A stretch of 64,000 bases of DNA, from NCBI RefSeq assembly GCF_007858975.2, contig NZ_CP042220.2, forward strand, positions 124,001 through 188,000, in the 5' to 3' direction. The notes under the pieces were generated by a model that saw only the letters and a list, made by a program, of their open reading frames with translations, was not told the DNA's origin and searched no databases. A program made the position numbers and the translations under genes. The DNA comes from Dickeya poaceiphila. GTDB taxonomy: Bacteria; Pseudomonadota; Gammaproteobacteria; Enterobacterales; Enterobacteriaceae. Below, piece after piece: positions 44,324 through 55,887 of this stretch (the first letter of the stretch is position 1; the number at the start of each line of letters is the position of its first letter).

Positions 44324-45022
44324 CGTGTTCCGTGCCTGTGTGTCAATGTCTTCGTTCACATAGGTGATGCAAAGCGCTGTGCCAGAACAAAGGGATACCA
44401 TCACCGTGTCATATGACATGGTTACCTGATACGCCTGCCATAGATTGTGACTGCGTTATTTCGATTTATATCAAACACACGACCTTCTGCTGGAAAATAC
44501 TAATAACGAATCTTCTCAGTCCATCAGGTGGGCTCAGGTATGTTACGTTTTTGTATACGGTTATCAGTGCGATGTATTTTGGAAAAAATATCGTCGCACT
44601 GTTTTAATCCAGTGAAGACCTATTATCTGGTGTTGGGCTATGACACCGTAGGAAGGTGCATAGAAAGAAAGTCAATCAGGTGTCAGCACTCAAGTCATTC
44701 TGATAGGTGCCGGACTGGCAGATGAGGTCTTCCGTGGAAATATTCATTAGGCTGACAATATGACTATGGGAGTAAAACGGTCATTTGTCTATCAAGTGCG
44801 ATATTTATTTTTTATTAAATTTCCAATGTGTGATTATTTTAATTTTAATTATTATGTACTGATGCAGATGTGCCTTGGCTATCATGATGCCGGCGTGGCT
44901 GGCCGCTTTCTTGCACTTCCCCGTGGTTCAAAAATTAGAGGCCTGGACGTCAGGCGTTTACCTGAGGAAAACCGCCACATCACTGTGGCGGTCAAGGGAG
45001 ACAATGGTTAGAGAAGCAACGC
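44324..45022 (-). other. intergenic region MCP1-MCP2
   Basis: About 700 bases are AT-rich with only short frames. They contain the MCP2 terminator hairpin (44971-44992) at the right and the MCP1 promoter region at the left. The 83-codon frame at 44760-45011 runs through the terminator and is not credible as a gene. I saw no clear sigma-28 promoter. Confidence 0.55.
44971..44992 (-). terminator. MCP2 terminator (shared family)
   Basis: ACCGCCACA (44971-44979) pairs with TGTGGCGGT (44984-44992) around TCAC. Read on the minus strand it ends in GGCGGTTTTCC. Close copies follow three other MCP genes in the array. Confidence 0.8.
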
Positions 45023-46702
45023 TTAGAACCGTTCCCAGCCGTTACTATTGCCGATAGGGCTTGCCAGCGTCAGTTTGATGGGCGCTGGTTTTTTTAATTC
45101 CGGCGCAGTGTGCAACTGTCGGCGAGGAGGGGTATTTTCTGGTGTGCGTTCAACGGTAAATACGCTCACCAATTCCACCAGTTTTGTCGCCTGATTGCTC
45201 AGGCTGTCGGCTGCACTGGCGGATTCTTCAACTAATGCGGCATTTTGCTGGATGACGCTGTCCATCTGGGCGATGGCCTGATTGATTTGCGAAATCCCCG
45301 ATTCCTGCTCGTGGGTGGTAACGCCGATTTCGCTGATCAGCTCGGCCACATGCTGTGCCTGGGTGACGACATCCGTCATGGTATCACCGGCGTGCGCCAC
45401 CAACTGGGAGCCGCTTTCCACCTTCTCCATGCTGCTGGTGATGAGGTCTTTGATTTCACGGGCGGCAGATGCCGAGCGCTGCGCCAGTGAGCGCACTTCC
45501 CCGGCCACCACCGCGAAGCCGCGGCCCTGTTCGCCGGCACGGGCGGCTTCCACCGCGGCGTTGAGCGCGAGAATGTTGGTCTGGAAAGCAATGCCGTCAA
45601 TCACGGTAATGATGTCGCCAATCTTGCGGGAACTGGTGCTGATATCGTCCATGGTGGCGATAACGTTGCGCACCACGTCGTTGCCTTTGGTGGCCGTCTG
45701 GCTGGCGGCGATGGCGAGTTGGGCGGCTTCGCGTACCGTTTCACCGTTCTGGCGAATGGTCTGGCTCATCTGCTCCATGGAGGCGGCGGTTTCTTGCACG
45801 CTGGCGGCCTGTTCCTCGGTGCGCTGGCTGAGATCAGCGTTACCGATGGCGATTTGCTGCGACCCGATGGCGATGGACTCGCTGCTCTGGCGCACCTGAC
45901 TGACGATATGGCTGAGGCTATCGCGCATGGTGCGCATGGAAGCCAGCAGGCTATGCTGGTCGTTGGTTTTCAACTGAACATCCACAGACAAATCACCCTG
46001 CGCCACCTGTTCGGCGATATGCGAGGCATAAGCCGGTTCGCCGCCCAGTTGCCCTTTCACCTGGCGGGTAATCAGCCAGGACACCAGAGCCGCCAGCAAG
46101 GCGCTGATGGCGGCCACGATCAACAACAGCGTGCCGGAATCACGGGCACCCTCCATGAAGCTCAGAGACATGGCGATAGTGTCATTCTTGTGTCGGTTGA
46201 TCATGGTATCCATCACGTTGAATAGTGTGGCCTGCGTGGTCAGCAGATCGCCTAAAATAAATGCTCTCGCTTGCTCCTGTTGGCCGGACAGGCTCAGTTC
46301 CATCACTTTGCGCACCGCATTGGAATAAGGTGGGCGTGCCTGATTGAGCTGCGCCAGCAATTCACGTGACTGTTTCCGTTTCAGCCTTTCATCCAACAGC
46401 TTGAGCAAGCGGTTGTTTCGGTCGATTAGCTGCTCAAGATCGTGTTTTTCCTGAGTGAGATGAGTCGCGTCAGTCTGTATTGCGCTTTCCCGAACAATGC
46501 GGGCAGCCGCATTCATGTTGTCTTTAATGTCCTGCATAATAATCAGGTTATTCAGACGATTATTGGACAAATAATCCAGATTATCGCCTATATGAATTAA
46601 CTGATTGCGTCCAAAAATCGCGATGATAAAACTGATCAAAATGACCAGTGTAAAACCCGACCCAAGCATCGTGCTGAGTTTCATGTTTTTTAGTGTTTTC
46701 AT
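45023..46702 (-). CDS. methyl-accepting chemotaxis protein (MCP2)
   Basis: This transmembrane chemoreceptor has 559 residues. TM1 is about 12-31 ([18 protein letters not shown]); the ligand domain is about 35-185 and the most divergent part of the array; TM2 is about 190-212; HAMP carries [20 protein letters not shown]. The signalling tip [20 protein letters not shown] is complete. The C-terminal tail ends SNGWERF, a variant of the NWETF-type tether for CheR and CheB. At DNA level a 290-base part of its signalling domain is nearly identical to MCP4. Confidence 0.93.
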   Translation of the reverse strand: MKTLKNMKLSTMLGSGFTLVILISFIIAIFGRNQLIHIGDNLDYLSNNRLNNLIIMQDIKDNMNAAARIVRESAIQTDATHLTQEKHDLEQLIDRNNRLLKLLDERLKRKQSRELLAQLNQARPPYSNAVRKVMELSLSGQQEQARAFILGDLLTTQATLFNVMDTMINRHKNDTIAMSLSFMEGARDSGTLLLIVAAISALLAALVSWLITRQVKGQLGGEPAYASHIAEQVAQGDLSVDVQLKTNDQHSLLASMRTMRDSLSHIVSQVRQSSESIAIGSQQIAIGNADLSQRTEEQAASVQETAASMEQMSQTIRQNGETVREAAQLAIAASQTATKGNDVVRNVIATMDDISTSSRKIGDIITVIDGIAFQTNILALNAAVEAARAGEQGRGFAVVAGEVRSLAQRSASAAREIKDLITSSMEKVESGSQLVAHAGDTMTDVVTQAQHVAELISEIGVTTHEQESGISQINQAIAQMDSVIQQNAALVEESASAADSLSNQATKLVELVSVFTVERTPENTPPRRQLHTAPELKKPAPIKLTLASPIGNSNGWERF

Positions 46703-47161
46703 TATGTACCTTATTCTATTTTAGTGTTGCCGTCGTATTTGGCGTTGCCGTAATAAATGGGTTCGCCTCCCTGGTGTGAAGCGAATGTGTATATTGGTTA
46801 GCCATGAGAATGGCGACAAAACGTAGCCGAAATACTCCATGGCAGATTGAACTCAACCTTTCATTAGTGGGTAAGTTAATGATTTTTTAGTTAATTAATT
46901 TTTTAACAAAATATATTCCGGTTTTTATCGATATGGCACGTGAAAAAAACGAGCAAAAATAATCGTAGATTTTTGATTTCCTGATAAAACATCATCCGTT
47001 AAAATATTTAATAAAGTTAAATATTATGACGTAATAAATATATGTTCATGGGCAAAAAAGATGAAACCTAAAATGTGAAATATAATGGGTATATAAGGGG
47101 AGTTGGCATCTGTCTTCCTCTTCCCCAATGTATTAATCAGAATGACGTGTTATACGCTGGA
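46703..47161 (-). other. intergenic region MCP2-MCP3
   Basis: These 459 bases are strongly AT-rich between 46870 and 47060 and contain no gene. They should include the MCP2 promoter. No member of the shared terminator family follows MCP3, whose 3' end is at the right side. Confidence 0.55.
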
Positions 47162-48790
47162 TTAGCGTGATGCAAGCGCCAGTCTTAAATCAGTATGGGG
47201 GTGATATTCGGCATATTGATGTTGGTGGTGATTGTCTGTGACCACGAAGACATTCATCAACTGCACCAGATGACGGGCCTGAGCACTCAGGCTATCGGCG
47301 GCGCTGGCCGATTCTTCCACCAGCGCGGCGTTTTGCTGGGTAACCTGATCGAGCTGGTTGACCGCTTGGTTAATCTGGCTGATGCCGGACTCCTGTTCGG
47401 CTGTGGTGACGCCGATTTCACTGACCAGCTCAGCGACGCGCCGTGCCTGCGTTACGATGTCATCCATGGTCGCGCCGGCGTGGCCGACCAACTGCGTGCC
47501 ATTTTCCACTTTTTCCATGCTTTCGGTGATCAGCGCCTTAATTTCACGGGCAGCAGATGCCGAGCGCTGCGCCAGCGAACGCACTTCACCGGCGACTACC
47601 GCAAAACCGCGGCCCTGTTCCCCGGCACGGGCGGCTTCCACCGCCGCATTCAGCGCCAGAATATTGGTCTGGAAAGCGATGCCGTCGATCATGCTGATGA
47701 TATCGCCGATTTTGCGCGAACTGGCAGTAATATCGTCCATAGTACGGATGACATTACCCACCACTTCGCTGCCTTTGGCGGCGGTATCGCTGGCATGAGT
47801 GGCGAGCTGTGCGGCTTCACGCACTGTTTCACCGTTCTGGCGGATGGTCTGGCTAATCTGCTCCATGGAGGCGGCGGTTTGTTGCAGACTGGCGGCCTGC
47901 TCTTCGGTACGACTGCTCAGGTCGGCGTTGCCCATGGCGATTTGCTGGGAGCCGGTAGCGATGGATTCGCTGCTCTGGCGCACCTGGCTGACGATATGGC
48001 TGAGGCTATCACGCATGGTGCGCATAGCGGCCAGCAGGCTGCGCTGGTCGTCAGTCTTGAGCATCACATCCACAGACAGGTCGCCCTGTGCCACCTGTTG
48101 GGCGATATGCGAGGCATAAGCGGGTTCACCGCCCAGTTGCCCTTTAATACGACGAGTGATCAACCCAGCGATCAGGCTACCAGCAAGGGCAATCAATGCT
48201 GCCAGCGATAACATCAGTATACCGGCATTGCTGGCTTGAGATTCCGAATTGTTAGCCGTCGTGGTGGTGGCGCTTTTTTGGTAGAGCAGCATGGTGTCGA
48301 TAATTTTGAATAGCGTCTCCTGAGTGCGGCGTACCTCGGTGAGGATTAGGTTTCTTGCCTCGTCGTCTTTGTTCTCCATTCCTTTTTCGATAGCTCTTCT
48401 GAGTGCCTCCTGATAAACCGGACGGCTTTGCTCAAGCTGAGCAAGCAGGGTTTTCTGTTCAGGGGTGACCGCTACTTTATGGAGCATGGCAATAATCTCG
48501 TCATTTCTAGATGCCGTGCTATCAATACGCTGCTTCTCCACCACCATTTGCTGTGAATCAGAAAGCAATACAATATTCCTGACTACCCTGGCGACAATAT
48601 TCATGTTGTCTTTGTATTCCTGTATCAGCAGCAGATTGGTGATTCTGTCTTTTGATAACATCTGAATATCAGTGCTGAGATGGCGTAACTGAAGCTGACC
48701 ATAAATCGCCACCAGAAAACCGATAGCAATTACCATTGCGAACCCAGTACCTAACATAGAGCTTAACTTCATTTCTTTAAAAAAACGCAT
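47162..48790 (-). CDS. methyl-accepting chemotaxis protein (MCP3, no C-terminal tether)
   Basis: This transmembrane chemoreceptor has 542 residues. It begins [22 protein letters not shown]1 is about 10-30, the ligand domain about 33-185, TM2 about 190-210, HAMP with [20 protein letters not shown]. The signalling core is of the same class as its neighbours ([20 protein letters not shown]). The tail is short and ends DLRLALASR, so there is no CheR/CheB pentapeptide; like Trg or Tap in E. coli it may depend on neighbouring receptors for methylation. Confidence 0.93.
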   Translation of the reverse strand: MRFFKEMKLSSMLGTGFAMVIAIGFLVAIYGQLQLRHLSTDIQMLSKDRITNLLLIQEYKDNMNIVARVVRNIVLLSDSQQMVVEKQRIDSTASRNDEIIAMLHKVAVTPEQKTLLAQLEQSRPVYQEALRRAIEKGMENKDDEARNLILTEVRRTQETLFKIIDTMLLYQKSATTTTANNSESQASNAGILMLSLAALIALAGSLIAGLITRRIKGQLGGEPAYASHIAQQVAQGDLSVDVMLKTDDQRSLLAAMRTMRDSLSHIVSQVRQSSESIATGSQQIAMGNADLSSRTEEQAASLQQTAASMEQISQTIRQNGETVREAAQLATHASDTAAKGSEVVGNVIRTMDDITASSRKIGDIISMIDGIAFQTNILALNAAVEAARAGEQGRGFAVVAGEVRSLAQRSASAAREIKALITESMEKVENGTQLVGHAGATMDDIVTQARRVAELVSEIGVTTAEQESGISQINQAVNQLDQVTQQNAALVEESASAADSLSAQARHLVQLMNVFVVTDNHHQHQYAEYHPHTDLRLALASR

Positions 48791-49403
48791 AGCGTCACCT
48801 TAACCTTATCTTATATAAGATTTATTTTATCCTTGGGATACCTGAAATACTTCACTCTGCGGGCAGGTTAGTTTCGTGGTCTGGCCTATGCAGAGCCGCG
48901 GTAAACGCTGCTTATTTCCTGCAATTCGAATTATTTCGGATATAGATAGTGGCTTCCATATAGTGTGTTTTAGGCAATAAAACCCCATTGGCAGAAACGC
49001 TTTGCCAGAGAAATATTGGCCTGCAGGTGTATACTAAACCGTTAATTTATTCATAACTCTAATTCAAGGCAAAAAATCTGTAGCATATTATATTCAGGTA
49101 TTTTAAATACCTGAGATGAAGGCTCTTCCTGAACAAATATAAGTATGTAAGGTTTTTATGGGTTTGTCGACAAACCATAACAATAGCATTTTTTATTTAT
49201 TAAGATATTTTAATGTAATGGCAATAATGCTATTTATTAAACTTTTTAAAAAATTAATTAAATATATTATATCGCTAGTGACATGACTCAATGCATTCGA
49301 ACGGTATTCACTGCCAGTGGTTGGTGTTGATTTTCAGGGAAGAGCGAAAAAGAAACCGCCACATTACTGTGGCGGTCAGGGGCGGGGTAAACGGTTAGCA
49401 GAG
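48791..49403 (-). other. intergenic region MCP3-MCP4
   Basis: These 613 bases are AT-rich and gene-free. They contain the MCP4 terminator (49355-49376) and a 16-bp perfect palindrome GGTTTGTCGACAAACC (49161-49176). The left part is the MCP3 promoter region, with a CTTATATAAG palindrome near 48814. Confidence 0.55.
49355..49376 (-). terminator. MCP4 terminator (shared family)
   Basis: ACCGCCACA (49355-49363) pairs with TGTGGCGGT (49368-49376). On the minus strand TTTCTTTTTCGC follows, the best T-run of the four copies. Confidence 0.85.
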
Positions 49404-51086
49404 TCAGAACTGTTCCCAGTCGTTGCTGCTGCTTTTTTTCGCTTTCGTCGCCAGTGCCGGTCGGGAAAGAACCGGTTTTTTTAATGCCGGCGGGGTGCGT
49501 GGTGGTTGCTGCCGGGGCGCCGCCGAGGCGTGCTCAATGGTAAACACACTCATCAGCTCCACCAGTTTTGCCGCCTGGTCGCTCAGGCTCTCGGCAGCAC
49601 TGGTTGATTCTTCAACCAACGCCGCGTTTTGCTGGGTGACGCCATCCATCTGGGTGATGGATTGGTTGATTTGCGAGATACCGGCTTCCTGCTCCTGCGT
49701 GCTGGTGCCGATTTCGCTAATCAGTTCAGCGACATGTTGCGCCTGGGTGACGATATCGGTCATGGTATCACCGGCGTGCATCACCAGTTGGGAGCCGCTT
49801 TCCACCTTCTCCATGCTGCTGGTGATGAGGTCTTTGATTTCACGGGCGGCAGATGCCGAGCGCTGCGCCAGTGAGCGCACTTCCCCGGCCACCACCGCGA
49901 AGCCGCGGCCCTGTTCGCCGGCGCGGGCGGCTTCCACCGCGGCGTTGAGCGCGAGAATGTTGGTCTGGAAGGCAATGCCGTCAATCACAGTAATGATGTC
50001 GCCAATCTTGCGGGAACTGGTGCTGATATCGTTCATGGTGGTGATAACGTTGTGCACCACGTCGTTGCCTTTGGTGGCGGTCTGGCTGGCGGCGGTGGCG
50101 AGCTGGGCGGCTTCGCGCACGGTGTCGCTATTCTGGCGGATGGTCTGGCTAATCTGCTCCATGGAGGCGGCAGTCTGCTGCACGCTGGATGCCTGCTCCT
50201 CGGTGCGGCGGCTCAGGTCGTTGCTGCCGATGGCGATTTCACTGGAGCCGGTGGATATGGCGGCGCTGCTGTCATGCACCTGCTGCACAATGCTGCTCAG
50301 CCGGGCGCGCATATCGTTCATGGCCGCCAGCAGGCTGGTGGTATCTCCCGGTTGCAGATCAATATTGATGGCGAGGTTGCCGCTGGCAATCTGGCGGGCG
50401 ATATCAGACGCATAGGCCGGTTCGCCGCCCAGCAGCTTTTTGATTCTGCGGGTGATCAGCCAGGCGATGGCGATCCCCAGTACGGTTGACACGCTGGTGA
50501 GCGCCAGCATCAGAATGCCGGCGGCGCGTGCTGAATCACTGGCATCATCAGCAGACTGCCGGGTATCGCTTTTCTGGTAGCTGACCATGTCGTTGATGAC
50601 TTTTAAGTAATTCTCCTGCGCCGGTTTCACCTCGTTCATGATGACGATTTTGGCTTCCTCCGGCTTGTTATTCAGGCTCAGGGCAATGGCTTTTTGCGTG
50701 GCGGCCAGGCTGGTGGGCCGCGCCTGATTAATGGCATCAAGCAGTGCTTTTTCTTTGGGGGTGGTCGCCAGCTCAGTGATGCGTTTTAGAATTTCACTGT
50801 TCCGTGCAATGGTTTTGGTAATTTGTTGTTTATCCCGCTCTACCTGATCCGGTGCGCTAAACAGCGTCAGGTTACGCATCGCAATGGCGGTGCTGTTCAG
50901 GTTATCTTTCAGTTCCTGTACCAGCAGCAACCCTTCCAACTGATCGCTGGCTAATGTATTTATATTTTTGCTTTGTTGTCGTAACTGAAACTGTCCATAC
51001 TCAGAGACGGAAAAGCTGATGGCCAGCACGATGGCAAACCCGATACCGAGCATCGTGGCGAGTTTCAAATTCTTCAGAATACTCAT
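49404..51086 (-). CDS. methyl-accepting chemotaxis protein (MCP4)
   Basis: This transmembrane chemoreceptor has 560 residues. The N-terminus [20 protein letters not shown], ligand domain (about 35-185) and HAMP ([20 protein letters not shown]) are nearly the same as MCP5, differing at scattered positions. TM2 is about 190-212. The signalling tip is intact. The tail is rich in Pro, Ala and Lys and ends SNDWEQF, a CheR/CheB tether of the NWETF type. Confidence 0.94.
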   Translation of the reverse strand: MSILKNLKLATMLGIGFAIVLAISFSVSEYGQFQLRQQSKNINTLASDQLEGLLLVQELKDNLNSTAIAMRNLTLFSAPDQVERDKQQITKTIARNSEILKRITELATTPKEKALLDAINQARPTSLAATQKAIALSLNNKPEEAKIVIMNEVKPAQENYLKVINDMVSYQKSDTRQSADDASDSARAAGILMLALTSVSTVLGIAIAWLITRRIKKLLGGEPAYASDIARQIASGNLAINIDLQPGDTTSLLAAMNDMRARLSSIVQQVHDSSAAISTGSSEIAIGSNDLSRRTEEQASSVQQTAASMEQISQTIRQNSDTVREAAQLATAASQTATKGNDVVHNVITTMNDISTSSRKIGDIITVIDGIAFQTNILALNAAVEAARAGEQGRGFAVVAGEVRSLAQRSASAAREIKDLITSSMEKVESGSQLVMHAGDTMTDIVTQAQHVAELISEIGTSTQEQEAGISQINQSITQMDGVTQQNAALVEESTSAAESLSDQAAKLVELMSVFTIEHASAAPRQQPPRTPPALKKPVLSRPALATKAKKSSSNDWEQF

Positions 51087-51570
51087 GTTTATCCCCTATA
51101 TGTTGTTTTTAATCACGACAAACCGGTGCGGATAAAATAGAACGAATAGCAAAGCTGCCAGGTCATTTGTGATGTCAGGGATTACTTTAATAGATTAATC
51201 TTTGTTATATCTTAAGAATTGAAACGATTTGAATTTTGTGAAATTTTGTTTCCTTTATTTTTGTTGTCGGCATATTGAGCTTTTGGTTTTTATGGTGCGA
51301 AAATATTATCTATAATAACGCGGGTTATTTTATATCGAGTGATAATATCCAATATTGAGAAAGCGCATTTTTTTAACCATAAAGGCGGGTAGTTTTTTTA
51401 AATAATGCCTATCACCAAAGGTGAAATAGTGATACCTGTCATTCTCTGTATTACCGGTATATTGATGGCTTTTCTGCTGTTCAGGTGCAGGTATCAGCGG
51501 TCAGAGGTTGGATTAAGCAGAAACCGCCACATTACTGTGGCGGTCAGGGGAGGGGCAAAGGTTAGCAAGG
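51087..51570 (-). other. intergenic region MCP4-MCP5
   Basis: These 484 bases contain no credible gene. The first 100 bases (51087-51190) are strongly conserved with the region upstream of MCP5 (53251-53352), including CACGACAAACCGGTGCGG and AACGAATAGCAAAGCTGCC. The MCP5 terminator lies at 51523-51544. Confidence 0.6.
51523..51544 (-). terminator. MCP5 terminator (shared family)
   Basis: ACCGCCACA (51523-51531) pairs with TGTGGCGGT (51536-51544). The T-run on the minus strand is short (TTTCTGC). Confidence 0.75.
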
Positions 51571-53250
51571 TTAGAACTGTTCCCAGTCGGTGTTGCTGCC
51601 TTTGTTTGCCAGTGCCGGTCTGGCAGGGGCCGGTTTTTTTAATGCCGGTGGAGTGTGTGATGGCTGCCGCCGGGAAGACGGGGTGACTGAGGCGTGCTCA
51701 ATGGTAAACACACTCATCAGTTCCACCAGTTTTGCCGCCTGGTCGCTCAGGCTCTCGGCTGCACTGGTTGATTCTTCCACCAGGGCGGCGTTTTGCTGGG
51801 TGACGCTGTCCATCTGTGTAATGGCCTGATTGATTTGCGAAATGCCCGATTCCTGCTCCTGTGTGGTGACGCCGATTTCGCTGATCAGATCGGCTACATG
51901 CTGTGCCTGGGTGACGATATCCGCCATGGTTTCACCGGCGTGCGCCACCAACTGGGAGCCGCTTTCCACCTTCTCCATGCTGTTGGTGATGAGGTCTTTG
52001 ATTTCACGGGCGGCAGATGCCGAGCGCTGCGCCAGTGAGCGTACTTCACCGGCCACCACCGCAAAGCCGCGGCCCTGTTCGCCGGCACGGGCGGCTTCCA
52101 CCGCGGCGTTGAGCGCCAGAATATTGGTCTGGAAGGCAATGCCGTCAATCACGGTAATAATATCGCCAATCTTGCGGGAACTGGTGCTGATATCGCCCAT
52201 GGTGGTGATAACGTTGCGCACCACGTCGTTGCCTTTGGTGGCAGTCTGGCTGGCGGTGGTGGCGAGCTGGGCGGCTTCGCGTACCGTTTCACCGTTCTGA
52301 CGGATGGTCTGGCTAATCTGCTCCATGGAGGCGGCGGTCTCTTGCACGCTGGCGGCTTGCTCCTCGGTGCGGCGGCTCAGGTCGTTGCTGCCGATGGCGA
52401 TTTCACTGGAGCCGGTGGAAATGGAGGCGCTGCTGTCATGCACCTGCAGCACAATGCCGCTCAGCCGGGCGCGCATGTCGTTCATGGCCGCCAGCAGGCT
52501 GGTGGTATCCCCCGGTTGCATCTCAACGTTGATGGCGAGGTTGCCGCTGGCAATCTGGCGGGCGATGTCAGACGCATAGGCCGGTTCGCCGCCCAGCAGC
52601 TTTTTGATTCTGCGGGTGATCAACCAGGCGATGGCGATCCCCAGTACGGTTGATACGCCGGTGAGCGTCAGCATCAAGATGCCGGCGGCACGTGCTGAAT
52701 CGCTGGCATCGTCAGCCGAGCGCCGGGTATCGCTTTTCTGGTAGCTGACCATGTCATTGATGGCTTTGAAGTAATTCTCCTGCGCCGGTTTCACCTCGTT
52801 CATGATGACGATTTTGGTTTCATCCAGCTTGTTATCCAGGCTCAGGGCAAGGGCTTTTTGCGTGGCGGCCAGGCTGACGGGCCGCGCCTGATTGATGGCA
52901 TCAAGCAGTGTTTTTTCTTTGGGGGTGGTCGCCAGCTCGGTGATGCGTTTTAGAATTTCGTTGTTTCGTGCAATGGTTTTGGTAATTAGCTGTTTATCAC
53001 GCTCTACCTGATCCGGTGCGGTAAACAGTGTCAGTTCGCGCATCGCAATAGCGATGCTATTCAGATTATCTTTCAGTTCCTGCACCAGCAGTAGCCCTTC
53101 TAATTGGTCGCTGGCTAATGTATTGATATTGCTGCCTTGTTGCCGTAATTGAAGTTGCCCATAGCCGGAAACAAAAAAGCTGATGATCAGTACGATGGCA
53201 AATCCAGCACCGAGCATCGTGGCAAGTTTCAAGTTCTTCAGAATACTCAT
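51571..53250 (-). CDS. methyl-accepting chemotaxis protein (MCP5)
   Basis: This transmembrane chemoreceptor of 559 residues is the close sister of MCP4 across the whole length, including the sensory domain ([20 protein letters not shown] is identical in both). TM1 is about 12-31, TM2 about 190-212, HAMP with [20 protein letters not shown]. The tail ends SNTDWEQF. Sensory-domain substitutions are few (for example SEYGQFQ against SGYGQLQ), so both may still bind the same class of ligand. Confidence 0.94.
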   Translation of the reverse strand: MSILKNLKLATMLGAGFAIVLIISFFVSGYGQLQLRQQGSNINTLASDQLEGLLLVQELKDNLNSIAIAMRELTLFTAPDQVERDKQLITKTIARNNEILKRITELATTPKEKTLLDAINQARPVSLAATQKALALSLDNKLDETKIVIMNEVKPAQENYFKAINDMVSYQKSDTRRSADDASDSARAAGILMLTLTGVSTVLGIAIAWLITRRIKKLLGGEPAYASDIARQIASGNLAINVEMQPGDTTSLLAAMNDMRARLSGIVLQVHDSSASISTGSSEIAIGSNDLSRRTEEQAASVQETAASMEQISQTIRQNGETVREAAQLATTASQTATKGNDVVRNVITTMGDISTSSRKIGDIITVIDGIAFQTNILALNAAVEAARAGEQGRGFAVVAGEVRSLAQRSASAAREIKDLITNSMEKVESGSQLVAHAGETMADIVTQAQHVADLISEIGVTTQEQESGISQINQAITQMDSVTQQNAALVEESTSAAESLSDQAAKLVELMSVFTIEHASVTPSSRRQPSHTPPALKKPAPARPALANKGSNTDWEQF

Positions 53251-53665
53251 GGTTTATCCCCTAATATGTTATGTTTAATCACGACAAACCGGTGCGGATA
53301 AAAGAGAACGAATAGCAAAGCTGCCAGGTTATTTGTGATGTCGGGGATTAATCTAACCGATGAATCTTTGTTATAGATTAAGAGCTGTAAAAATTTGGTT
53401 AATTATGATTTTTGTTTTTTTTGTTCTTTATAATCAATGCATTGATTTTTATTGTTGATGATATTTGTTGTGGATTTTAATAATGGTAAAGTGCGTTATT
53501 TTATATCGATTGACGATATTGTAATGTCGAAAAATGGAATGTCTTCAATAACGATAACTATCGCCGTGGATATAGTGCTGGTACCGGAAGTTGGAAAGGG
53601 GCGTTAAATAAGTGAGTTGACGAGAAACCGCCACGTTACTGTGGCGGTCAGGGGAGACGTAAAGG
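53251..53665 (-). other. intergenic region MCP5-MCP6
   Basis: These 415 bases are AT-rich and gene-free. They contain the duplicated MCP5 upstream segment (53251-53352) and the MCP6 terminator (53627-53648). Confidence 0.6.
53627..53648 (-). terminator. MCP6 terminator (shared family)
   Basis: ACCGCCAC (53627-53634) pairs with GTGGCGGT (53641-53648). It is the same hairpin as behind MCP2, MCP4 and MCP5, with a short TTTCTCG tail on the minus strand. Confidence 0.75.
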
Positions 53666-55351
53666 TTAGAACTGTTCCCAGTTGTCGCTACTGCCGGCGC
53701 TATTTGCCAGCACCAGTCTGGATGGCGTTGGTTTTTTCTGCTCGGTTCCCGGCTTGTGCAGCGAAGGTGGCTGGCGGCCAAACGTATTCTGGATATTGAA
53801 GATGCTCATCAGCTCCACCAGTTTTGCGGCCTGGTCGCTCAGGCTGTCGGCGGCGCTGGCGGATTCTTCCACCAGAGAGGCGTTTTGCTGAGTGACCTGA
53901 TCAAGCTGGTTTACTGCATCATTGATCTGCGAAATGCCGGATTCCTGCTCGTGGGTGGTCACGCCGATTTCACCGATCAAATCCGCCACGTGACGCGCCT
54001 GTTTCACCAGTTCGTCGATAGTAGAGCCGGCTTCGCGCACCAGTACTGAACCCACTTCCACTTTTTCGACGCTGGCGGTAATCAGCTCTTTGATTTCCTT
54101 GGCAGCGGAAGCAGAACGTTGAGCCAGATTTCTCACTTCGCCCGCGACTACGGCAAAGCCTCGGCCCTGTTCGCCGGCACGAGCGGCTTCGACTGCGGCG
54201 TTGAGCGCCAGAATATTGGTCTGGAAGGCAATCCCGTCGATAACGCTGATAATGTCGCCAATTTTGTGTGAGCTGGCAGAGATGTCTTCCATAGTACGGA
54301 CGATGTTGCCGACCGCCTCGCCCCCTTTGGCGGCGGTTGAGCTGGCTGACTGTGCCAGTGTGCTGGCATTACGTACCGTATCGCCGTTTTGGCGGATGGT
54401 TTGACTCATCTGTTCCATAGAGGCGGCGGTCTGTTGCAGGCTGGCAGCCTGTTCTTCGGTGCGCTGGCTCAGGTCGGTGCTGCCGGCGGCGATTTCACTG
54501 GCGCCGGTAGCAATAGATTCGCTGCTCTGGCGCACCTGAGTGACGATTTGCGCCAGTTTTTCGCGCATCTCGTTCATGGCTGCCAGCACGCTGTGGCTAT
54601 CGCCATTTCGCAGGTCAACGTTGAAAGCCAGATCGCCGTCGGATATACGTTGGGCAACCGTGGCCGCGTGAGCCGGTTCGCCGCCCAACTGCCCTTTGAC
54701 GGTACGGGTGATGAGCAAGGCGGTTAATGCGCCGAGCACGGTGGCGGCCAGCGCCAGCGCCAGCATCAGCGTGCCGTCAGAACGGGCGCTATGCATGGAG
54801 TCCGCCACCACATTCATGGTGATTTTCTTTTGAAAGTCGAGCATGTTGTCCAGCGCTTTGAACACGCCGTCCTGAGCGGTTTGCATGTCGTTGAGGATCA
54901 GGTTGCGTGCCTGATTACGCTGTTCCGATTGGTCGGACATCCCCAGTGCGACAGCTTTATTGAAGGCTTGTAAATAAGCCGGGCGCACCTGCGTCAGCTG
55001 GTTGAGCTGATCGCGCGTTTCCGGGGTATCCAGCCGTTCCGACAGTTGCTTGAGTACTTCGGTGTTGCGCGCTATCTGCTTGTCGATAAGCTGTTTTTCA
55101 CGCGCAATGCGTTCGGGATCGTTACTGAGTGCAATATTGCGCACCAGACGAGAGTTGGTATCGAAGCCGGTTTTGGCTTCCTGAATGAGCATCATGTTGG
55201 TGAGCGTGGTGTTAGAGAGGTGGTCGATGTGGTCACCCAGTATGACCAGTTGTGTTCGACCGAACACGGCTACCAGCAAGCCTATCACGATGACCAGGGC
55301 GAATCCGGCACTCAGCATGGTGCCTAGCTTCATTCTTTTTAGCGCGTTCAT
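53666..55351 (-). CDS. methyl-accepting chemotaxis protein (MCP6)
   Basis: This transmembrane chemoreceptor has 561 residues, first of the array in the direction of transcription. It begins [22 protein letters not shown]1 is about 12-31, the four-helix-type ligand domain about 35-190, TM2 about 192-214, HAMP with [20 protein letters not shown]. The signalling tip is intact ([20 protein letters not shown]) and the tail ends SSDNWEQF. The sensory domain is distinct from the other five, so ligand specificity probably differs. Confidence 0.94.
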   Translation of the reverse strand: MNALKRMKLGTMLSAGFALVIVIGLLVAVFGRTQLVILGDHIDHLSNTTLTNMMLIQEAKTGFDTNSRLVRNIALSNDPERIAREKQLIDKQIARNTEVLKQLSERLDTPETRDQLNQLTQVRPAYLQAFNKAVALGMSDQSEQRNQARNLILNDMQTAQDGVFKALDNMLDFQKKITMNVVADSMHSARSDGTLMLALALAATVLGALTALLITRTVKGQLGGEPAHAATVAQRISDGDLAFNVDLRNGDSHSVLAAMNEMREKLAQIVTQVRQSSESIATGASEIAAGSTDLSQRTEEQAASLQQTAASMEQMSQTIRQNGDTVRNASTLAQSASSTAAKGGEAVGNIVRTMEDISASSHKIGDIISVIDGIAFQTNILALNAAVEAARAGEQGRGFAVVAGEVRNLAQRSASAAKEIKELITASVEKVEVGSVLVREAGSTIDELVKQARHVADLIGEIGVTTHEQESGISQINDAVNQLDQVTQQNASLVEESASAADSLSDQAAKLVELMSIFNIQNTFGRQPPSLHKPGTEQKKPTPSRLVLANSAGSSDNWEQF

Positions 55352-55853
55352 AGATATCCTTAACGTTGTTTATTCCATGCGTTCATTTGGGACCTCGTCC
55401 AGGAGGTAAGTTAGCTCTGTATAATTTGGGTTAATTCTATTTGGTATGAATGTTTTTTTAGTTCGTGCGATAGATCTCCTGTTTATTTCGCTTAACTCTC
55501 TAAATAAATAGATAGATAATAGTTTTATAAGAAGTGGTAAAAAGAACCACTAAAACAAATAACTAATATAAATAAGTGGTTAGGATTAAAAGCTAGAGTA
55601 AAGTTTGTTGGCTAATAAGAGTAAGTAATAGTACGCGTTTTGTCGAATCTAATGTGTTAAGTCCGTAAATAAATTACCAATAAAATAATATTGGGTGATA
55701 TGTTTACTATTTTCCTTAAGGAACGACAGCAAAAAAGAAATCGCTGTGGTCAGAGAATAAACCACTTTACAGCCGTACTGCTGGTGTGATGCTCAAATAA
55801 TACCGTTGTTGACATGTTGCGGTGCTGCTTCCGTTTGCTGGTCACTACGGCTA

Positions 55854-55887
55854 GCTGGTTCTCCATAGAGGCTGGTTCTCCATAGAG
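55854..55887. repeat. 17-bp perfect tandem repeat
   Basis: GCTGGTTCTCCATAGAG occurs twice without a gap (55854-55870 and 55871-55887). It lies about 280 bp before ugpB, with no obvious function. Confidence 0.7.

Noticed and set aside
44760..45011. 83-codon frame between MCP1 and MCP2
   Set aside because: Its 3' half reads through the MCP2 terminator hairpin (EENRHITVAVKG), a sequence that recurs at other copies of the hairpin; no RBS or family similarity.
51405..51686. 93-codon frame between MCP4 and MCP5
   Set aside because: It overlaps the shared terminator and the MCP5 3' end in antisense; the HITVAVRG part is again the hairpin.
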